A DNA stretch of 64,000 nt from positions 50,454 to 114,453 of the forward strand of contig CANNCW010000005.1 of NCBI GenBank assembly GCA_947503345.1, written 5' to 3'. Both the position numbers and the translations under genes were made by a program. Below the pieces are notes generated by a model that was not told the origin of the DNA, did no database searches, and saw only the letters and a list, made by a program, of their open reading frames with translations. The stretch's first letter is position 1; each line of letters opens with the position of its first letter. Origin of the DNA: an uncultured Kangiella sp. GTDB taxonomy: Bacteria > Pseudomonadota > Gammaproteobacteria > Enterobacterales > Kangiellaceae. Below, one piece after another: positions 1-10,006 of the stretch.

Positions 1-177
1 GAATTGGAAAAAACGATTATTCTTGCCTATCTCAGTGTAATCACCAATAACTACGTGTGGTCCAACATTTGTTCCTTCACCAATATGGACATTTTTGCCG
101 ATAATAGAATAAGGACCAATGGTTACTCCATCAGCAATTTTAGCAGTTTCATGAATAATAGCGGTAGAATGAATCAT
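1..177 (-). CDS. lpxA: UDP-N-acetylglucosamine acyltransferase LpxA, N-terminal part (cut by window edge)
   Basis: First committed step of lipid A synthesis: transfers a 3-hydroxyacyl chain from ACP to UDP-GlcNAc in the cytoplasm. Only the first 59 codons are inside the window. They start at an ATG whose first base is 177 and read MIHSTAIIHETAKIADGVTI, followed by left-handed beta-helix hexapeptide repeats (IGPYSI, IGKNVH, IGEGTN, IGDYTE). The gene lies 14 bases downstream of fabZ in the usual lpxD-fabZ-lpxA order, which makes the assignment firm although the catalytic histidine is outside the window. Confidence 0.93.
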   Translation of the reverse strand, partial: MIHSTAIIHETAKIADGVTIGPYSIIGKNVHIGEGTNVGPHVVIGDYTEIGKNNRFFQF

Positions 178-191
178 AATCTCATCCAAAA

Positions 192-656
192 CTAAACGTC
201 GGATTTAGCGCACATTAAGTCTGCAGAACAAACCACTTTGCCATCAACTTCAGCTTTTGCTTCAAAACGCCATAAATTGCGTTTTCTTTTTAATAACTTG
301 ACGGTCATGACTAATTGATCACCTGGCTCTACTGGTTTTTTAAAACGAGCATTATCAATCCCTGCAAAATAATATAATGAATCTTCTGTTGGTAAATCTT
401 CCATTGTTTTAAATGATAGAATCCCTGTGGCTTGTGCTAATGCTTCTAACATCAATACTCCAGGAAACACTGGTCTATGCGGGAAGTGTCCTGGGAAAAA
501 AGGCTCGTTAACAGTAACATTCTTAATAGCGGTTAGACTCTCGCCTACTTTATAATCAACCACTCGATCAATTAATAAAAAAGGATAGCGATGTGGCAAA
601 TGCTTCATCACTTCGTAAATATCCATCGAATTCATTACTGTATTTTCAGTAGTCAT
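192..656 (-). CDS. fabZ: 3-hydroxyacyl-ACP dehydratase FabZ
   Basis: Dehydrates beta-hydroxyacyl-ACP in type II fatty acid synthesis and competes with LpxA/LpxD for the same acyl-ACP pool. The protein is 154 aa, a normal length. The hot-dog fold signature is clear: [11 protein letters not shown] near residues 22-32 and [17 protein letters not shown] near 56-72. By count the catalytic pair is His57 and Glu71. It sits one base after lpxD and 14 bases before lpxA, so it is translated within the envelope operon. Confidence 0.97.
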   Translation of the reverse strand: MTTENTVMNSMDIYEVMKHLPHRYPFLLIDRVVDYKVGESLTAIKNVTVNEPFFPGHFPHRPVFPGVLMLEALAQATGILSFKTMEDLPTEDSLYYFAGIDNARFKKPVEPGDQLVMTVKLLKRKRNLWRFEAKAEVDGKVVCSADLMCAKSDV

Positions 657-657
657 C

Positions 658-1722
658 TTATTTCTCTTTATCTTCTTTAGTATCTTTGAGCTCTTTTAGC
701 TCTTTACCTATAGATTTCAGTTTACGCCACATGTCATCTAGCTGTCTAAAGCGAATGGTGCTTTTTTGCCAATCACGATTCGTTTGAAAAGTGGTTGCAG
801 ATGAATAAGCCCCTGCTTTAGTAATAGATTTATTGACAAAGGTACAAGCTGTAATATGCACCTTATCACAAATATCTAAATGACCAATTATACTGACCCG
901 ACCTGCAATCGTGCAATTCGCACCAACTTTAGTGCTTCCAGCAATTGCGCTGCAACCAGCAATTGCAGTATTTTCACCTATCTGAACATTATGAGCAATA
1001 TGTATATGATTGTCTAAAATAACGCCATCACTTATTACCGTATTATCTAAAGCTCCACGGTCAATCGCAGTATGAGCTCCAACCTCAACATTATTACCGA
1101 TAATTACAGTTCCAGTTTGTGGAATTTTAATCCAAGAACCTTTTTCGTTGGCATAACCAAAACCATCACTACCAATAACAGCATTAGCATGAACAATGCA
1201 GTTATTACCAATTTGAACATTGTAATAGATACTAGTATTGGGATAAATTCGACACCCAGTACCAATTTTTACACCTTCAGCTAGAACGGTTCCAGCTTCG
1301 ATAATACTGTTATCACCAATTTGTACATTCTCAGCTATTGAAACAAAATCACCTATAAAAACATTTTTACCTATGACAGCTGATGGAGATATAGATGATT
1401 TTTCGCTAATTATAGCTATGGGCTTAGGCGTTGAGTCAAGCAATTGTGAGACTTTAGCAAAGGCTAAATAGGGGTCATTAACGATCAACAAAGCTCCGTC
1501 ATAGTTACTGACGATACTTTGCCTATATTCAGGCTTAATAATTAGCGCAGAGCATTTAGTTGCTGATACTAATTCCAAATACTTCGCATCATTGATAAAA
1601 CTAATACTATTAACATTTGCTCTATCTAACGGCAAAACCGCAGTGATTTCGCACTGCGGTTCGCCAATAAGCTCAGCATCTAAATACTGAGCAATATCTT
1701 GAAGAGACTTACTCAAAAGCAC
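658..1722 (-). CDS. lpxD: UDP-3-O-(3-hydroxyacyl)glucosamine N-acyltransferase LpxD
   Basis: Third enzyme of lipid A synthesis: adds the N-linked hydroxyacyl chain. The 354-aa protein has the N-terminal uridine-binding LpxD domain (about 1-105), then a long left-handed beta-helix of hexapeptide repeats (about 110-310), then a charged C-terminal helical extension rich in Lys and Glu. The motif HIAHNVQIG contains the expected catalytic histidine (His244 by count). It lies between skp and fabZ, 11 bases after the skp stop. Confidence 0.97.
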   Translation of the reverse strand: MLLSKSLQDIAQYLDAELIGEPQCEITAVLPLDRANVNSISFINDAKYLELVSATKCSALIIKPEYRQSIVSNYDGALLIVNDPYLAFAKVSQLLDSTPKPIAIISEKSSISPSAVIGKNVFIGDFVSIAENVQIGDNSIIEAGTVLAEGVKIGTGCRIYPNTSIYYNVQIGNNCIVHANAVIGSDGFGYANEKGSWIKIPQTGTVIIGNNVEVGAHTAIDRGALDNTVISDGVILDNHIHIAHNVQIGENTAIAGCSAIAGSTKVGANCTIAGRVSIIGHLDICDKVHITACTFVNKSITKAGAYSSATTFQTNRDWQKSTIRFRQLDDMWRKLKSIGKELKELKDTKEDKEK

Positions 1723-1733
1723 TCCTAAAGGAA

Positions 1734-2240
1734 TTACTTCTTCAACTCAGCTAAAACTTGCTCAGTAATATCAGGAATAGAAACATCTACAAACACAGCT
1801 GCTTGTTGTTTAATTACCAAATTAAATCCACCGCGAATAGACACAGCGTCAATTGCCTTTTTGATTTGTTCGCCCAATTTCTTCTGTTCTGCTCTAGTGG
1901 CACGCTCCATATCTTCTTTTAAATTGTTATCCTTTAATTGAAGATCAGCATATTTCTTATCTAGATCTCTTTTTTTAGAGGTTATTTGCGTTTCTGACAT
2001 TGTTGTTGCATTTTTAACTAAAGAATCTCGTTCTTTTTGTAGACTTTCTACTAACCTCTTTAGTTCATTCTGCCTCCCAGTAAACTGCGATTGTAAACGT
2101 TGTTTTACAACATCATTCTGTGGAGCTTTTGCTAAGATATAATTAGCATTCAAAGTAGCAATTTTGGTTTCAGCCATCACAGCAAATGATGATGCAGTTA
2201 GTAAAAGCGCTACTGTTAATTTCATTAAAATGTTATTCAA
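1734..2240 (-). CDS. skp: Periplasmic chaperone Skp/OmpH
   Basis: Holdase chaperone that carries unfolded outer-membrane proteins across the periplasm to the BAM complex. The 168-aa protein has a signal peptide (about 1-23, ending AVMA|ETK), a strand with KIATLNANYILAKAP, and a long Lys/Glu-rich alpha-helical hairpin (about 45-130) that forms the tentacles. It ends with the second half of the body domain. The position between bamA and lpxD is the conserved one. Confidence 0.93.
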   Translation of the reverse strand: MNNILMKLTVALLLTASSFAVMAETKIATLNANYILAKAPQNDVVKQRLQSQFTGRQNELKRLVESLQKERDSLVKNATTMSETQITSKKRDLDKKYADLQLKDNNLKEDMERATRAEQKKLGEQIKKAIDAVSIRGGFNLVIKQQAAVFVDVSIPDITEQVLAELKK

Positions 2241-2261
2241 AATGGATCTCCTAAATCTTGT

Positions 2262-4745
2262 TTAAAAAGTTTGTCCGATACTAAAAGTGAATGTTTTAGT
2301 ATCGTCATAAAAGTCGCTCTTAATTGGTTGAGCAAAACTAAATGATAATGGCCCTAATGGAGACCACCACTGTATAGATATACCTGCACTAACCCTATAA
2401 TTACTTGCTTCTGAAAAGTCTGGTACTGATTCAAATAAAGTCGAACTTCTATTATTAATAATATCTAAGCCATCGAATCTATTAACATTAAACTTTGAAT
2501 CCCAAATATTACCAGCATCAACAAAAAAGCTTGTTCGAACATTTTTATTATCTGTAAGCATTGGAGGAAAAATCAGCTCAATTGTAGCTGTAGCTAACGA
2601 ATCCCCGCCAACAGAGTAATTACCAACAGTTACAGAACCAATTTCAGAAGGCAATCCAATATTACCAGTACCAGAGCCCGGGAATGGAGGAGGAACAGTC
2701 GTTGTTGAAGGGAATATATTTATATTTCTTGGGCCTATAGTATTTTGTTCAAAACCTCTAAGTCCAGTGGCCCCACTAGAATAAAAATTCTTAAAATAAG
2801 GTAACCTTTCTGTATCACCTAAACCAGCTCCGTAACCTAAGTTTGCTCTGAATGAGAAAATCCAATCAGAACTATCACTTATCGGGATATAATGCTTATA
2901 GTTATAATTTGCTTTATAATATTCAGTATCTCCTATAGGAGTCCCCACTTCCAAACCTAAACTATGCGAAAACCCCCGAGTTGGAAATAAACTTTTATTT
3001 AACTGATTGTAATTCCAACCAATATTAAAGGCCAAATTTGTAAAGTCTAGTTCAGGCTCAGTCAGTAAATCTTGATTAAAACTCTCAAAAAACTCTAACA
3101 CTCTCAAATCAAATGAACCTGGGGCCTTTAAAGTATTATCCTGGTAAGATAAACCATAGTTAATACCGCTAAACTCACCAAGGGGATAGAACAAACCTAA
3201 ATTTAACCCTAAAGTATCTAGGCTTTGTCCAGTAAAAATATTAAGTTTTTCATAATCTGTTTCATTGTAAGACAAACTTGCTGATAGACCAGCTCCGTCC
3301 TTGAAAAAATATGGCTCTGAGTAGCTCATATTAATTGATTTTTGAGCTTTATTTATCGATATCCCAAGTCCAACATTCTTTCCTTCACCCAAAAAGTTAT
3401 TGTGAGATATGTTACCTTGCAAAGACAATCCAAATCTTTCGTTGTAACCTAAGCTACCACTTATTTGAGCGGCTCCTCTTTCTTTAATTTCGTAAATCAA
3501 ATCTAATTTATCTTCAGAAGTTTCAGACTTTTTATTTGTTATTTTAACATCTTCAATAAACGGTATTCTTTGCAAGCGTAATTTAGAGCGCTCAATTAAT
3601 TTTGAAGATACAGGCTCTCCTTCTTTAAGTCTTAACTCTCTCCTGAAAACATTTTCATCAGTATCAGAAGAGCCTAAAAAAACTATATTATTTAAATAGT
3701 ATCTTTCACCAGGATTTATTGCCACCGTCAGTGCAACTTCATTCGTATCTTCTGACTTTTCTGGAATAGTTCTTACTTGGGCATAGGTATAACCAAAAAA
3801 ACCTAAATATTCTTGAATTTGTTCTTGATAAAACTTTGTGACTGCTTCTGAATAATAATCACCAGATTCAACAGGAATCAAAGCTAGGATGCTTTCTGAG
3901 TCTATTTTCAAATCCCCAACTAATTTAACATCACTAACACGATACTTTTCACCTTCCTGGACTTTAAGACCTATATAAATTTCTTTTAAATCATCGGAAA
4001 GGGAAATGGCAGAACTAATAACTTTGAAATCTAAATAGCCTCGGTCTCTGTAATATGACTCTAATGTTTCTATATCATCATCTAACTGCTCTTTAGAGTA
4101 TTTATTATCATTAGTAATCCAAGAGAATAAATCTCCGGAAGTTGATTCTAACTGACCCAAAAGCTCTTCATCACCAAAGATATCATTCCCAATAATATTT
4201 ATGTTTCTTATTAGAGAGCGCCCACCTTCTTTTACAATAACATTCAGGTTTACTCTGTTTCTGGACAGTTCAACTAATTTAGTTTCAATATCAACTTCAT
4301 ACTGACCATTTGAAAAGTATTGCGATGTGATTTCTTGTTTAATTTTATCTAGAACAAATTGGTTAAGTGGTTCTTTTTCTACAACTCCAGAATACTCCAA
4401 CCCACTCATTATTTGTTCTGTTTTAAGTACTTTATTGCCAACGATAGATATTCTAGATATTACAGGTCTCTCAGCAACACTTATCTTTAAAATATTCCCT
4501 TCTTTCTCTAGCTTAACAAAGTCAAAGTTGCCGGTTTTATATAAGGCTCGTATTACATTCGGTACACGGGCATCATCTAGTGTTTCGCCTACGCGAATTG
4601 GTAAGGCTGTGAAGAAGGTGCCAAGCTCAACGCGTTGCAATCCTTCCACTTGAATATCTTCAACTACAAAGGTTTCAACGGCGTGCGTTTTTGCTACTGC
4701 CAGAGAGAGGGCTAAAACTGTTAATGTTTTTGTTATAAAGCGCAT
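2262..4745 (-). CDS. bamA: Outer membrane protein assembly factor BamA
   Basis: Central Omp85 protein of the BAM complex, which inserts beta-barrels into the outer membrane. The 827-aa precursor has a signal peptide ending after KTHA (about residue 22), five POTRA repeats (about 24-425) and a 16-strand barrel. The lid-lock motif is seen as GLRGFEQNTIGPR, and the chain ends in FTFSIGQTF with the C-terminal aromatic typical of outer-membrane proteins. A Pro/Gly-rich surface loop (FPSTTTVPPPFPGSGTG region, around 665-685) is probably lineage-specific. It lies between rseP and skp, with gaps of 10 and 21 bases. Confidence 0.97.
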   Translation of the reverse strand: MRFITKTLTVLALSLAVAKTHAVETFVVEDIQVEGLQRVELGTFFTALPIRVGETLDDARVPNVIRALYKTGNFDFVKLEKEGNILKISVAERPVISRISIVGNKVLKTEQIMSGLEYSGVVEKEPLNQFVLDKIKQEITSQYFSNGQYEVDIETKLVELSRNRVNLNVIVKEGGRSLIRNINIIGNDIFGDEELLGQLESTSGDLFSWITNDNKYSKEQLDDDIETLESYYRDRGYLDFKVISSAISLSDDLKEIYIGLKVQEGEKYRVSDVKLVGDLKIDSESILALIPVESGDYYSEAVTKFYQEQIQEYLGFFGYTYAQVRTIPEKSEDTNEVALTVAINPGERYYLNNIVFLGSSDTDENVFRRELRLKEGEPVSSKLIERSKLRLQRIPFIEDVKITNKKSETSEDKLDLIYEIKERGAAQISGSLGYNERFGLSLQGNISHNNFLGEGKNVGLGISINKAQKSINMSYSEPYFFKDGAGLSASLSYNETDYEKLNIFTGQSLDTLGLNLGLFYPLGEFSGINYGLSYQDNTLKAPGSFDLRVLEFFESFNQDLLTEPELDFTNLAFNIGWNYNQLNKSLFPTRGFSHSLGLEVGTPIGDTEYYKANYNYKHYIPISDSSDWIFSFRANLGYGAGLGDTERLPYFKNFYSSGATGLRGFEQNTIGPRNINIFPSTTTVPPPFPGSGTGNIGLPSEIGSVTVGNYSVGGDSLATATIELIFPPMLTDNKNVRTSFFVDAGNIWDSKFNVNRFDGLDIINNRSSTLFESVPDFSEASNYRVSAGISIQWWSPLGPLSFSFAQPIKSDFYDDTKTFTFSIGQTF

Positions 4746-4755
4746 TAATAATACT

Positions 4756-6093
4756 CTAAATAGTTCGATTTATGTCGTTGTAAAGTGCAATCGCCATGAT
4801 TGTCAGCAGTAATATGATGCCTATTCGCATACCAAGTTCCATAATTTTTTCAGAAACTGGCTTTCCGCGCACTAATTCGGCCAAATAGTACATTAAATGA
4901 CCGCCATCCAGCATCGGAATAGGTAATAAATTCACGAATCCAAGATTGACGCTTATCATAGCGAGATAGAACAAGAATGCAACCATTCCGGCTTGCACAA
5001 CTTGACCTGCTCCTTGAGCGATTCCTACTGGCCCGCCAAGGTTCTTTATAGATAGTTTACCTGTTATTAGTTTACCGATAAAACTGGTTATTCGATTTAG
5101 CATAGTCCAGGTTTCTTCTGAACCTTTTTGCAACGCCTCAAATAGACCATACTCAATGGTTGTATACTTATTAAAATAACGTGGAGAAATCCCAATTAAG
5201 TATCGACTTTGACCATTTATATCTTCGATTTTCGGGTTGATATTGGCTTTTGCCTCATACCCATCTCGCTTATAGGTAAGAGCTAAACTTTTCCCTTTAT
5301 TGCTAGACATGAAGTCCTGTATATCATCCCACGTTTTGATAGGCTGATCATTTAAGGCAATGACCGCATCACCAACTTTTAAACCTGCTTTCGATGCCGA
5401 TGAATTTTCAGATATATAACCAATGGTACCTCCTGAATAAGCTCTGCTAAAACTAACACCCAAGCTATCAAAAATAGTACCTTTATCAGGTTCTTGCCAG
5501 TTAGCTACATCTAAATAAACAGTTTTAATTGACTCGCCATCAGGGATTATCTCTATCGCAACTTTTTCTTTATTACCAACCTCATCAACCAATGCGTATA
5601 CAAAATCTTCAATATGACGAACTTTCTGTCCATTAACCGAAAGAATTTCACTGTTTTCAGGGATGCCTGATTGATGTGCTATTGAGCCTACTTCTACTTC
5701 TGAGATGAATGCTTTGCTAACATTTACTCCCATCATATAAACCCCAGCATAAACCAATATCGCCAATAAGAAGTTCGCCATTGGGCCTGCTAGTACAATT
5801 AGGATTCTTTTCCAAACTGGGGCTCGATTAAACGCGTAAGGTAGATCTTCTGGGGCGACATTGCCTTCACGTTCATCAACAAACTTTACATAACCACCCA
5901 GCGGTATTGGTGCTACTGCGAATTCTGTTCCTTCTTTGTTGAATTTGCTCCAAAAAGGTTTACCAAAGCCAACCGAAAAACGTAGCGCTTTAACCCCTAG
6001 TTTTTTAGCAACCCAATAGTGCCCCCACTCATGGAAAGTCACTAAGATCCCAAGAAGAATAAATAATCCGAAAATACTATAGAAAAAATCCAA
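4756..6093 (-). CDS. rseP: Site-2 intramembrane zinc protease RseP
   Basis: Cleaves the anti-sigma factor RseA after DegS, releasing sigma-E during envelope stress. The 445-aa protein has the zinc site HEWGH in the first membrane helix (His21, Glu22, His25), two tandem PDZ domains (about 115-205 and 210-290), and the distal metal ligand in PMLDGGHLMYY in the third membrane segment (about 395-405). It starts 3 bases after dxr ends, so the two are co-translated. Adjacent bamA fits a role in outer-membrane homeostasis. Confidence 0.96.
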   Translation of the reverse strand: MDFFYSIFGLFILLGILVTFHEWGHYWVAKKLGVKALRFSVGFGKPFWSKFNKEGTEFAVAPIPLGGYVKFVDEREGNVAPEDLPYAFNRAPVWKRILIVLAGPMANFLLAILVYAGVYMMGVNVSKAFISEVEVGSIAHQSGIPENSEILSVNGQKVRHIEDFVYALVDEVGNKEKVAIEIIPDGESIKTVYLDVANWQEPDKGTIFDSLGVSFSRAYSGGTIGYISENSSASKAGLKVGDAVIALNDQPIKTWDDIQDFMSSNKGKSLALTYKRDGYEAKANINPKIEDINGQSRYLIGISPRYFNKYTTIEYGLFEALQKGSEETWTMLNRITSFIGKLITGKLSIKNLGGPVGIAQGAGQVVQAGMVAFLFYLAMISVNLGFVNLLPIPMLDGGHLMYYLAELVRGKPVSEKIMELGMRIGIILLLTIMAIALYNDINRTI

Positions 6094-6096
6094 CGT

Positions 6097-7287
6097 TTAT
6101 AACTCACTTATAATTTTTTGTGCTAGCTGACGTGACTCTTTATCAGCTGTTAATACTGCCTCTAAATCTGCCACTTCAGCATACTCGGTTTGACTTAACA
6201 CTTGCTGAATAACTTCTGCTATTTGAGTAAAACCAATCTGTTCATCTAAAAATGCTTCCACCGCAATTTCATTTGCCGCATTCAAAGTCGTAGGCATATT
6301 ACCGCCTTTAGCAATGGAGTCTACCGCCAATTTTAAGCAAGGATAACGCTCAAAGCAGGGTTTATCGAAAGTAAGTTGACTAATTTGCATAAAGTCTAAC
6401 GGCGCAACACCTGCATCAACTCGCTGTGGAAATGCTAAGGCATGGGCAATTGGTGTTCGCATATCTGGGTTACCCATTTGCGAAATCACAGAGCCATCTT
6501 TATAGCGCACCATCGAATGAATAATACTTTGTGGGTGTAACAAAACTTCGATATCAGCAGGTTTAACGTCAAACATCCAACAAGCCTCAATCAACTCCAA
6601 ACCTTTATTCATCATGGTCGCTGAGTCTACAGAAATTTTACGCCCCATATCCCAATTCGGGTGGGCACAAGCTTCTTCAGGTGTAATTGAGGAAAATTCG
6701 TTTAAAGGTTTATTTAAAAATGGGCCGCCAGATCCAGTGAGTACGATATTTTCAATACCACAAGACTTTATACCATCAGTAACAAAATGCTCAGGTAAAG
6801 ATTGGAAGATCGCATTATGCTCACTATCAATCGGTAGCAAAGTAGCATCAGAATCCTTCACTGCTTGCATAAAAATTGAACCAGACATCACCAATGCTTC
6901 TTTATTCGCTAAAAGCACTTTTTTGCTCGCTTTCACAGCGGCCAAAGTTGGTAACAAACCAGCAGCACCCACTATCGCTGCCATCACGGTATCAACATCA
7001 GAATGGCTAGCCACAATTTCCAAATCTTCAACAGAAGATAGAACCTGCGTATCCAATCCATGGTTAGCTAAAATCTCTTGAAGAGACTCAGCTTTTTGCC
7101 TATCTGTAATCACAGCAAATTTCGGCTGAAACTTTAAACACTGCTCGGTTAACAACTGCAGATTACGATGCGCGGTTAAAGCAAAAACTTGATACTTATC
7201 AGGATGGCGCGCAATAACATCAAGGGTATTCACCCCAATGGAGCCTGTCGCTCCTAACACCGTTATGCGCTCGAAAGAATGATTCAT
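6097..7287 (-). CDS. dxr: 1-deoxy-D-xylulose 5-phosphate reductoisomerase
   Basis: Converts DXP to methylerythritol 4-phosphate with NADPH, the committed step of the MEP isoprenoid pathway. The 396-aa protein starts with the Rossmann motif GATGSIG (residues 12-18). It has the metal and substrate site LLPIDSEHNAIFQSL, the flexible loop GSGGPF, and HPNWDMGRKISVDSATMMNKGLE, of which HPNW and SATMMNKGLELIEA are the hallmark parts. The product feeds UppS two genes downstream. Gaps to both neighbours are 3-5 bases. Confidence 0.97.
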   Translation of the reverse strand: MNHSFERITVLGATGSIGVNTLDVIARHPDKYQVFALTAHRNLQLLTEQCLKFQPKFAVITDRQKAESLQEILANHGLDTQVLSSVEDLEIVASHSDVDTVMAAIVGAAGLLPTLAAVKASKKVLLANKEALVMSGSIFMQAVKDSDATLLPIDSEHNAIFQSLPEHFVTDGIKSCGIENIVLTGSGGPFLNKPLNEFSSITPEEACAHPNWDMGRKISVDSATMMNKGLELIEACWMFDVKPADIEVLLHPQSIIHSMVRYKDGSVISQMGNPDMRTPIAHALAFPQRVDAGVAPLDFMQISQLTFDKPCFERYPCLKLAVDSIAKGGNMPTTLNAANEIAVEAFLDEQIGFTQIAEVIQQVLSQTEYAEVADLEAVLTADKESRQLAQKIISEL

Positions 7288-7292
7288 ATTGC

Positions 7293-8192
7293 TTAGAAAC
7301 CGCCCTTAAGCAAAAGTAATAAAATCACAAAAAATGGCGCCACAGAAAGCGTGCTATCTAAGCGGTCTAAAATACCGCCGTGACCCGGTAAAATATTACT
7401 GGTGTCTTTAACTTTTGCTTGGCGCTTCAACATAGAAACAAATAAATCACCAATTACCGAAACGATTCCCAAAATTAAAACAAACGGAACAAAGAATTTA
7501 AGAGGTAACGGCATTCCGATATAAGTTGCTAATCCATAAGCTACCATTAACGATAAAATCAAACCGCCAAAAAAACCTTCCCAAGTTTTATTAGGACTGA
7601 CCACGGGCGAAAGTTTGTGCTTACCAAAAGTTTTACCCGCAAAATAAGCACCGACATCTGCACCCCAAATAATAAGGAACATCAGCAGTAACAAAAAGCC
7701 ACCATAATTAGCATCAGTTTCATATTGACTGGAACGGATCATCACCACCGCTAACCAAGCTGAGGCTAACATTACCCAGCCAAATAACATTCTTAAGGCT
7801 GCGCCACGAGTCCAAAGTTTGGTGCCTTTTGGGAACATTAATACCAAGACAAATGCCAGCACCCACAATAGAGCACCCACCATTAAAGCTTTAAAAGGGT
7901 AAAAATCTAACAGACCGATACCTGCTTTTTGCAGAAAGATATGATTTGGACTTTCATAAAAACCCATATCAAATAATTGATAACAGAAGAATCCAACAAT
8001 GGCCAAAGCACCTGCGACAAAGCCATACTTCACAATGGCACTGTTAGTCTCTAACAATCCAGACCATTCCCATGCCAATAACGCAAAAACTGCCACAAGA
8101 ATAAATGAAAAGTTTTGCAGCGAAGGATAAAACAAGAAGACAATTGCCAATGGCAATAATAACAATGCGGTAATAATTCTTTGTTTTAACAT
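7293..8192 (-). CDS. cdsA: Phosphatidate cytidylyltransferase (CDP-diglyceride synthase)
   Basis: Makes CDP-diacylglycerol from CTP and phosphatidic acid at the inner membrane, the branch point of phospholipid synthesis. The 299-aa protein is very hydrophobic, with about eight predicted membrane segments. It carries the family signature near the C-terminus (SMLKRQAKVKDTSNILPGHG followed by GILDRLDS), including the conserved KD and HGGxxDRxDS residues. It is the uppS-cdsA-dxr arrangement of gammaproteobacteria. Confidence 0.95.
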   Translation of the reverse strand: MLKQRIITALLLLPLAIVFLFYPSLQNFSFILVAVFALLAWEWSGLLETNSAIVKYGFVAGALAIVGFFCYQLFDMGFYESPNHIFLQKAGIGLLDFYPFKALMVGALLWVLAFVLVLMFPKGTKLWTRGAALRMLFGWVMLASAWLAVVMIRSSQYETDANYGGFLLLLMFLIIWGADVGAYFAGKTFGKHKLSPVVSPNKTWEGFFGGLILSLMVAYGLATYIGMPLPLKFFVPFVLILGIVSVIGDLFVSMLKRQAKVKDTSNILPGHGGILDRLDSTLSVAPFFVILLLLLKGGF

Positions 8193-8221
8193 TTTATTTT
8201 CCTATCTCAATTATCCTGTTA

Positions 8222-8941
8222 TTAGCTAATCTGCTCGCCAGTTTGCCCAAAACGTCTTTGACGTTTAGCAAAATCATCAATCGCAACTTGCAATTCAGCG
8301 CCATCAAAATCAGGCCATAAGGCATCGCTAAAATACAACTCTGAATAAGCAGTTTGCCATAATAAGAAATTACTAATGCGCTGCTCACCACCCGTTCGGA
8401 TCATCAAGTCAGGTTCAGCAATCCCCGCGGTTACCAAGTGCTCAGACAACATTTCTTCAGTAATCTCAGTCACGCCAGCTTGCGCTAATTGAGTCGCCGC
8501 TTGCGCCACATCCCACCGACCGCCGTAATTGGCTGCGATTTGTAATAACAAACCATCATTATCTTTGGTCAAATCTTCGGCTTTATCAATGGCTTTTTGT
8601 AAGCGCTTATCAAAACCCGATTTATCACCAATAATGGTTAACTTTACATTATTCTTATGTAATTTTTTCGATTCATTTTTCAAACTGGTGGCGAATAAAT
8701 CCATCAAAAAACTGACTTCATCCTGCGGGCGCTTCCAATTCTCACTAGAAAAAGCAAACAAGGTTAAAACCTTAATCCCCTGCTCACCACAATACTCCGC
8801 CATTTCACGAGCACGCTCCATTCCAGCCTTATGCCCCATCACGCGCTTCTTGCCACGCTTCTGCGCCCAGCGACCATTACCATCCATAATGATAGCAATA
8901 TGCTGTAAATTCTCAGGAATGTAAGGCTTTGATTCGCTCAT
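8222..8941 (-). CDS. uppS: Undecaprenyl diphosphate synthase
   Basis: Condenses FPP with eight IPP units to make the lipid carrier for peptidoglycan and O-antigen. The 239-aa protein starts with [15 protein letters not shown], where Asp20 is the catalytic Mg-binding aspartate. It also has [10 protein letters not shown] and the C-terminal [20 protein letters not shown]. The upstream gap to frr holds a terminator hairpin and a nested palindrome, so uppS may start a separate transcript. Confidence 0.96.
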   Translation of the reverse strand: MSESKPYIPENLQHIAIIMDGNGRWAQKRGKKRVMGHKAGMERAREMAEYCGEQGIKVLTLFAFSSENWKRPQDEVSFLMDLFATSLKNESKKLHKNNVKLTIIGDKSGFDKRLQKAIDKAEDLTKDNDGLLLQIAANYGGRWDVAQAATQLAQAGVTEITEEMLSEHLVTAGIAEPDLMIRTGGEQRISNFLLWQTAYSELYFSDALWPDFDGAELQVAIDDFAKRQRRFGQTGEQIS

Positions 8942-8971
8942 GATTTAATATTCAATATCTTATAAATACAA

Positions 8972-8993
8972 TAAAGCCGCGACTCTCCGCGGC
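8972..8993 (-). terminator. Rho-independent terminator after frr
   Basis: A perfect 6-bp stem, GCCGCG at 8976-8981 and CGCGGC at 8988-8993, encloses loop ACTCTC. On the minus strand it is followed by TTTATTGTATTT. It lies between frr and uppS, downstream of the nested palindrome, so it should end or attenuate transcripts from frr. The T tract is interrupted, so termination may be partial. Confidence 0.6.
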
Positions 8994-9006
8994 CATTTCG
9001 GCACCA

Positions 9007-9130
9007 TTTAAGTGGGCTAGCAAAGCTGAGACAAGGCAAAGCTTTTAGCGAAGGCGCGGAGTTTACTGTTAGTAATCGAGCACCTGAACAAAAGCTTTAA
9101 CGCCGTATCAGCGAAGAAAGCCCGCTTAAA
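9007..9130. repeat. Nested inverted repeat, copy 1 (abuts frr stop codon)
   Basis: About 124 bp that folds on itself in layers. The outer stem TTTAAGTGGGCT (9007-9018) pairs with AGCCCGCTTAAA (9119-9130) with one G-U. GCTGA (9025-9029) pairs with TCAGC (9108-9112). AAAGCTTTT (9038-9046) pairs with AAAAGCTTT (9090-9098). The centre is TTACT-GTT-AGTAA (9063-9075) within a GGAGTTTACT core. The last base, 9130, directly touches the frr stop codon (9131-9133). Copies 2 and 3 lie at 13303-13426 and 60734-60849. Confidence 0.8.
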
Positions 9131-9688
9131 TTAGATCTCCATTAATTCCTTTTCTTTCTCTGCAACCATAGAGTCAACGTTCTTGATCATATCGTCAGTC
9201 AAAGTCTGAATATTTGACTCAGCAGCCCGTAATTCGTCTTCAGAGATTTCTTTTTCTTTCTCTAAATCTTTAAGCGTCGAATTGGCATCACGACGAATAT
9301 TACGAATAGCTACTTTAGAGTTTTCGCCTTCGCCACCAACGACCTTTGTCAATTCACGACGACGCTCTTCGTTTAATGGCGGTAATGTAATACGGATAAC
9401 CTGACCTGCAACGTTTGGCGTTAAACCTAAATCAGATTTTAAAATCGCTTTCTCAGTCGCTTCAATCGCGCCCTTATCAAAAATTTGCAATACCAAAGTA
9501 CGGCCTTCTTGTACCGAAATACTCGCCACCTGACTAATTGGCGTATCAGAACCATAATAAGGCACCATGATGTGCTCTAATAAGCTTGGGTGCGCACGAC
9601 CCGTACGAACCTTAGTTAAAGCGCTTTTTAAAGCCTCTAAAGACTTCTCCATACGCTGCTGCGCATCTTCATGAATGTCGTTTATCAC
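9131..9688 (-). CDS. frr: Ribosome recycling factor
   Basis: Splits post-termination ribosomes together with EF-G. The 185-aa length is standard. The sequence shows the conserved [15 protein letters not shown] segment (about 27-41) and the IRNIRRDAN motif (about 127-135) of the three-helix bundle, with the beta domain between them. It sits in the pyrH-frr-uppS order, but 318 bases separate it from pyrH, a gap filled partly by a REP-like pair. Confidence 0.97.
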   Translation of the reverse strand: MINDIHEDAQQRMEKSLEALKSALTKVRTGRAHPSLLEHIMVPYYGSDTPISQVASISVQEGRTLVLQIFDKGAIEATEKAILKSDLGLTPNVAGQVIRITLPPLNEERRRELTKVVGGEGENSKVAIRNIRRDANSTLKDLEKEKEISEDELRAAESNIQTLTDDMIKNVDSMVAEKEKELMEI

Positions 9689-9868
9689 TGCAAACTCCTA
9701 AATTCTTTCTAATTCAATCTGCTAATGGGCCACTAGCCCTCGCAAGGCGGATATTATGCCCTAAATCGAGCTAAAATCTAAGTAAAATAATGATTTATTG
9801 GTGGTTTGACTTACTAAAAAGTAAAAAATGAGACCATCACTTCCACGTAGGCAGTCGAATAAGAGATT

Positions 9869-9978
9869 CGTCATTCCCGCGGAGGCGGGAATCCATTCTG
9901 AGAGCGCCTCTAGAAGGCTAAGTATTTGAATAGCTTAAAACGCGCCAACATGAAGATTCCCATTGAGATGGGAACGAC
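9869..9978. repeat. REP-like pair in inverted orientation (BIME-type) between pyrH and frr
   Basis: The unit at 9869-9894 reads GTCATTCCCGCGGAGGCGGG plus AATCC, with stem CCCGC/GCGGG. The unit at 9955-9978 reads GATTCCCATTGAGATGGGAA plus CGAC, which is the same kind of unit in reverse orientation (stem TTCCCAT/ATGGGAA). Sequences of the GTCATTCCCGC type are known as dispersed extragenic repeats in many proteobacteria. The rest of the 318-base gap shows nothing recognisable except a small hairpin, TCTTTG/CAAAGA (9983-10000), just after the pyrH stop. Confidence 0.7.
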
Positions 9979-10006
9979 CCTATCTTTGGTTCATCAAAGA
10001 AAATAA

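Noticed and set aside
8194..8391. 65-codon frame at the uppS/cdsA junction
   Set aside because: It lies inside uppS in another frame and has no signal of its own.
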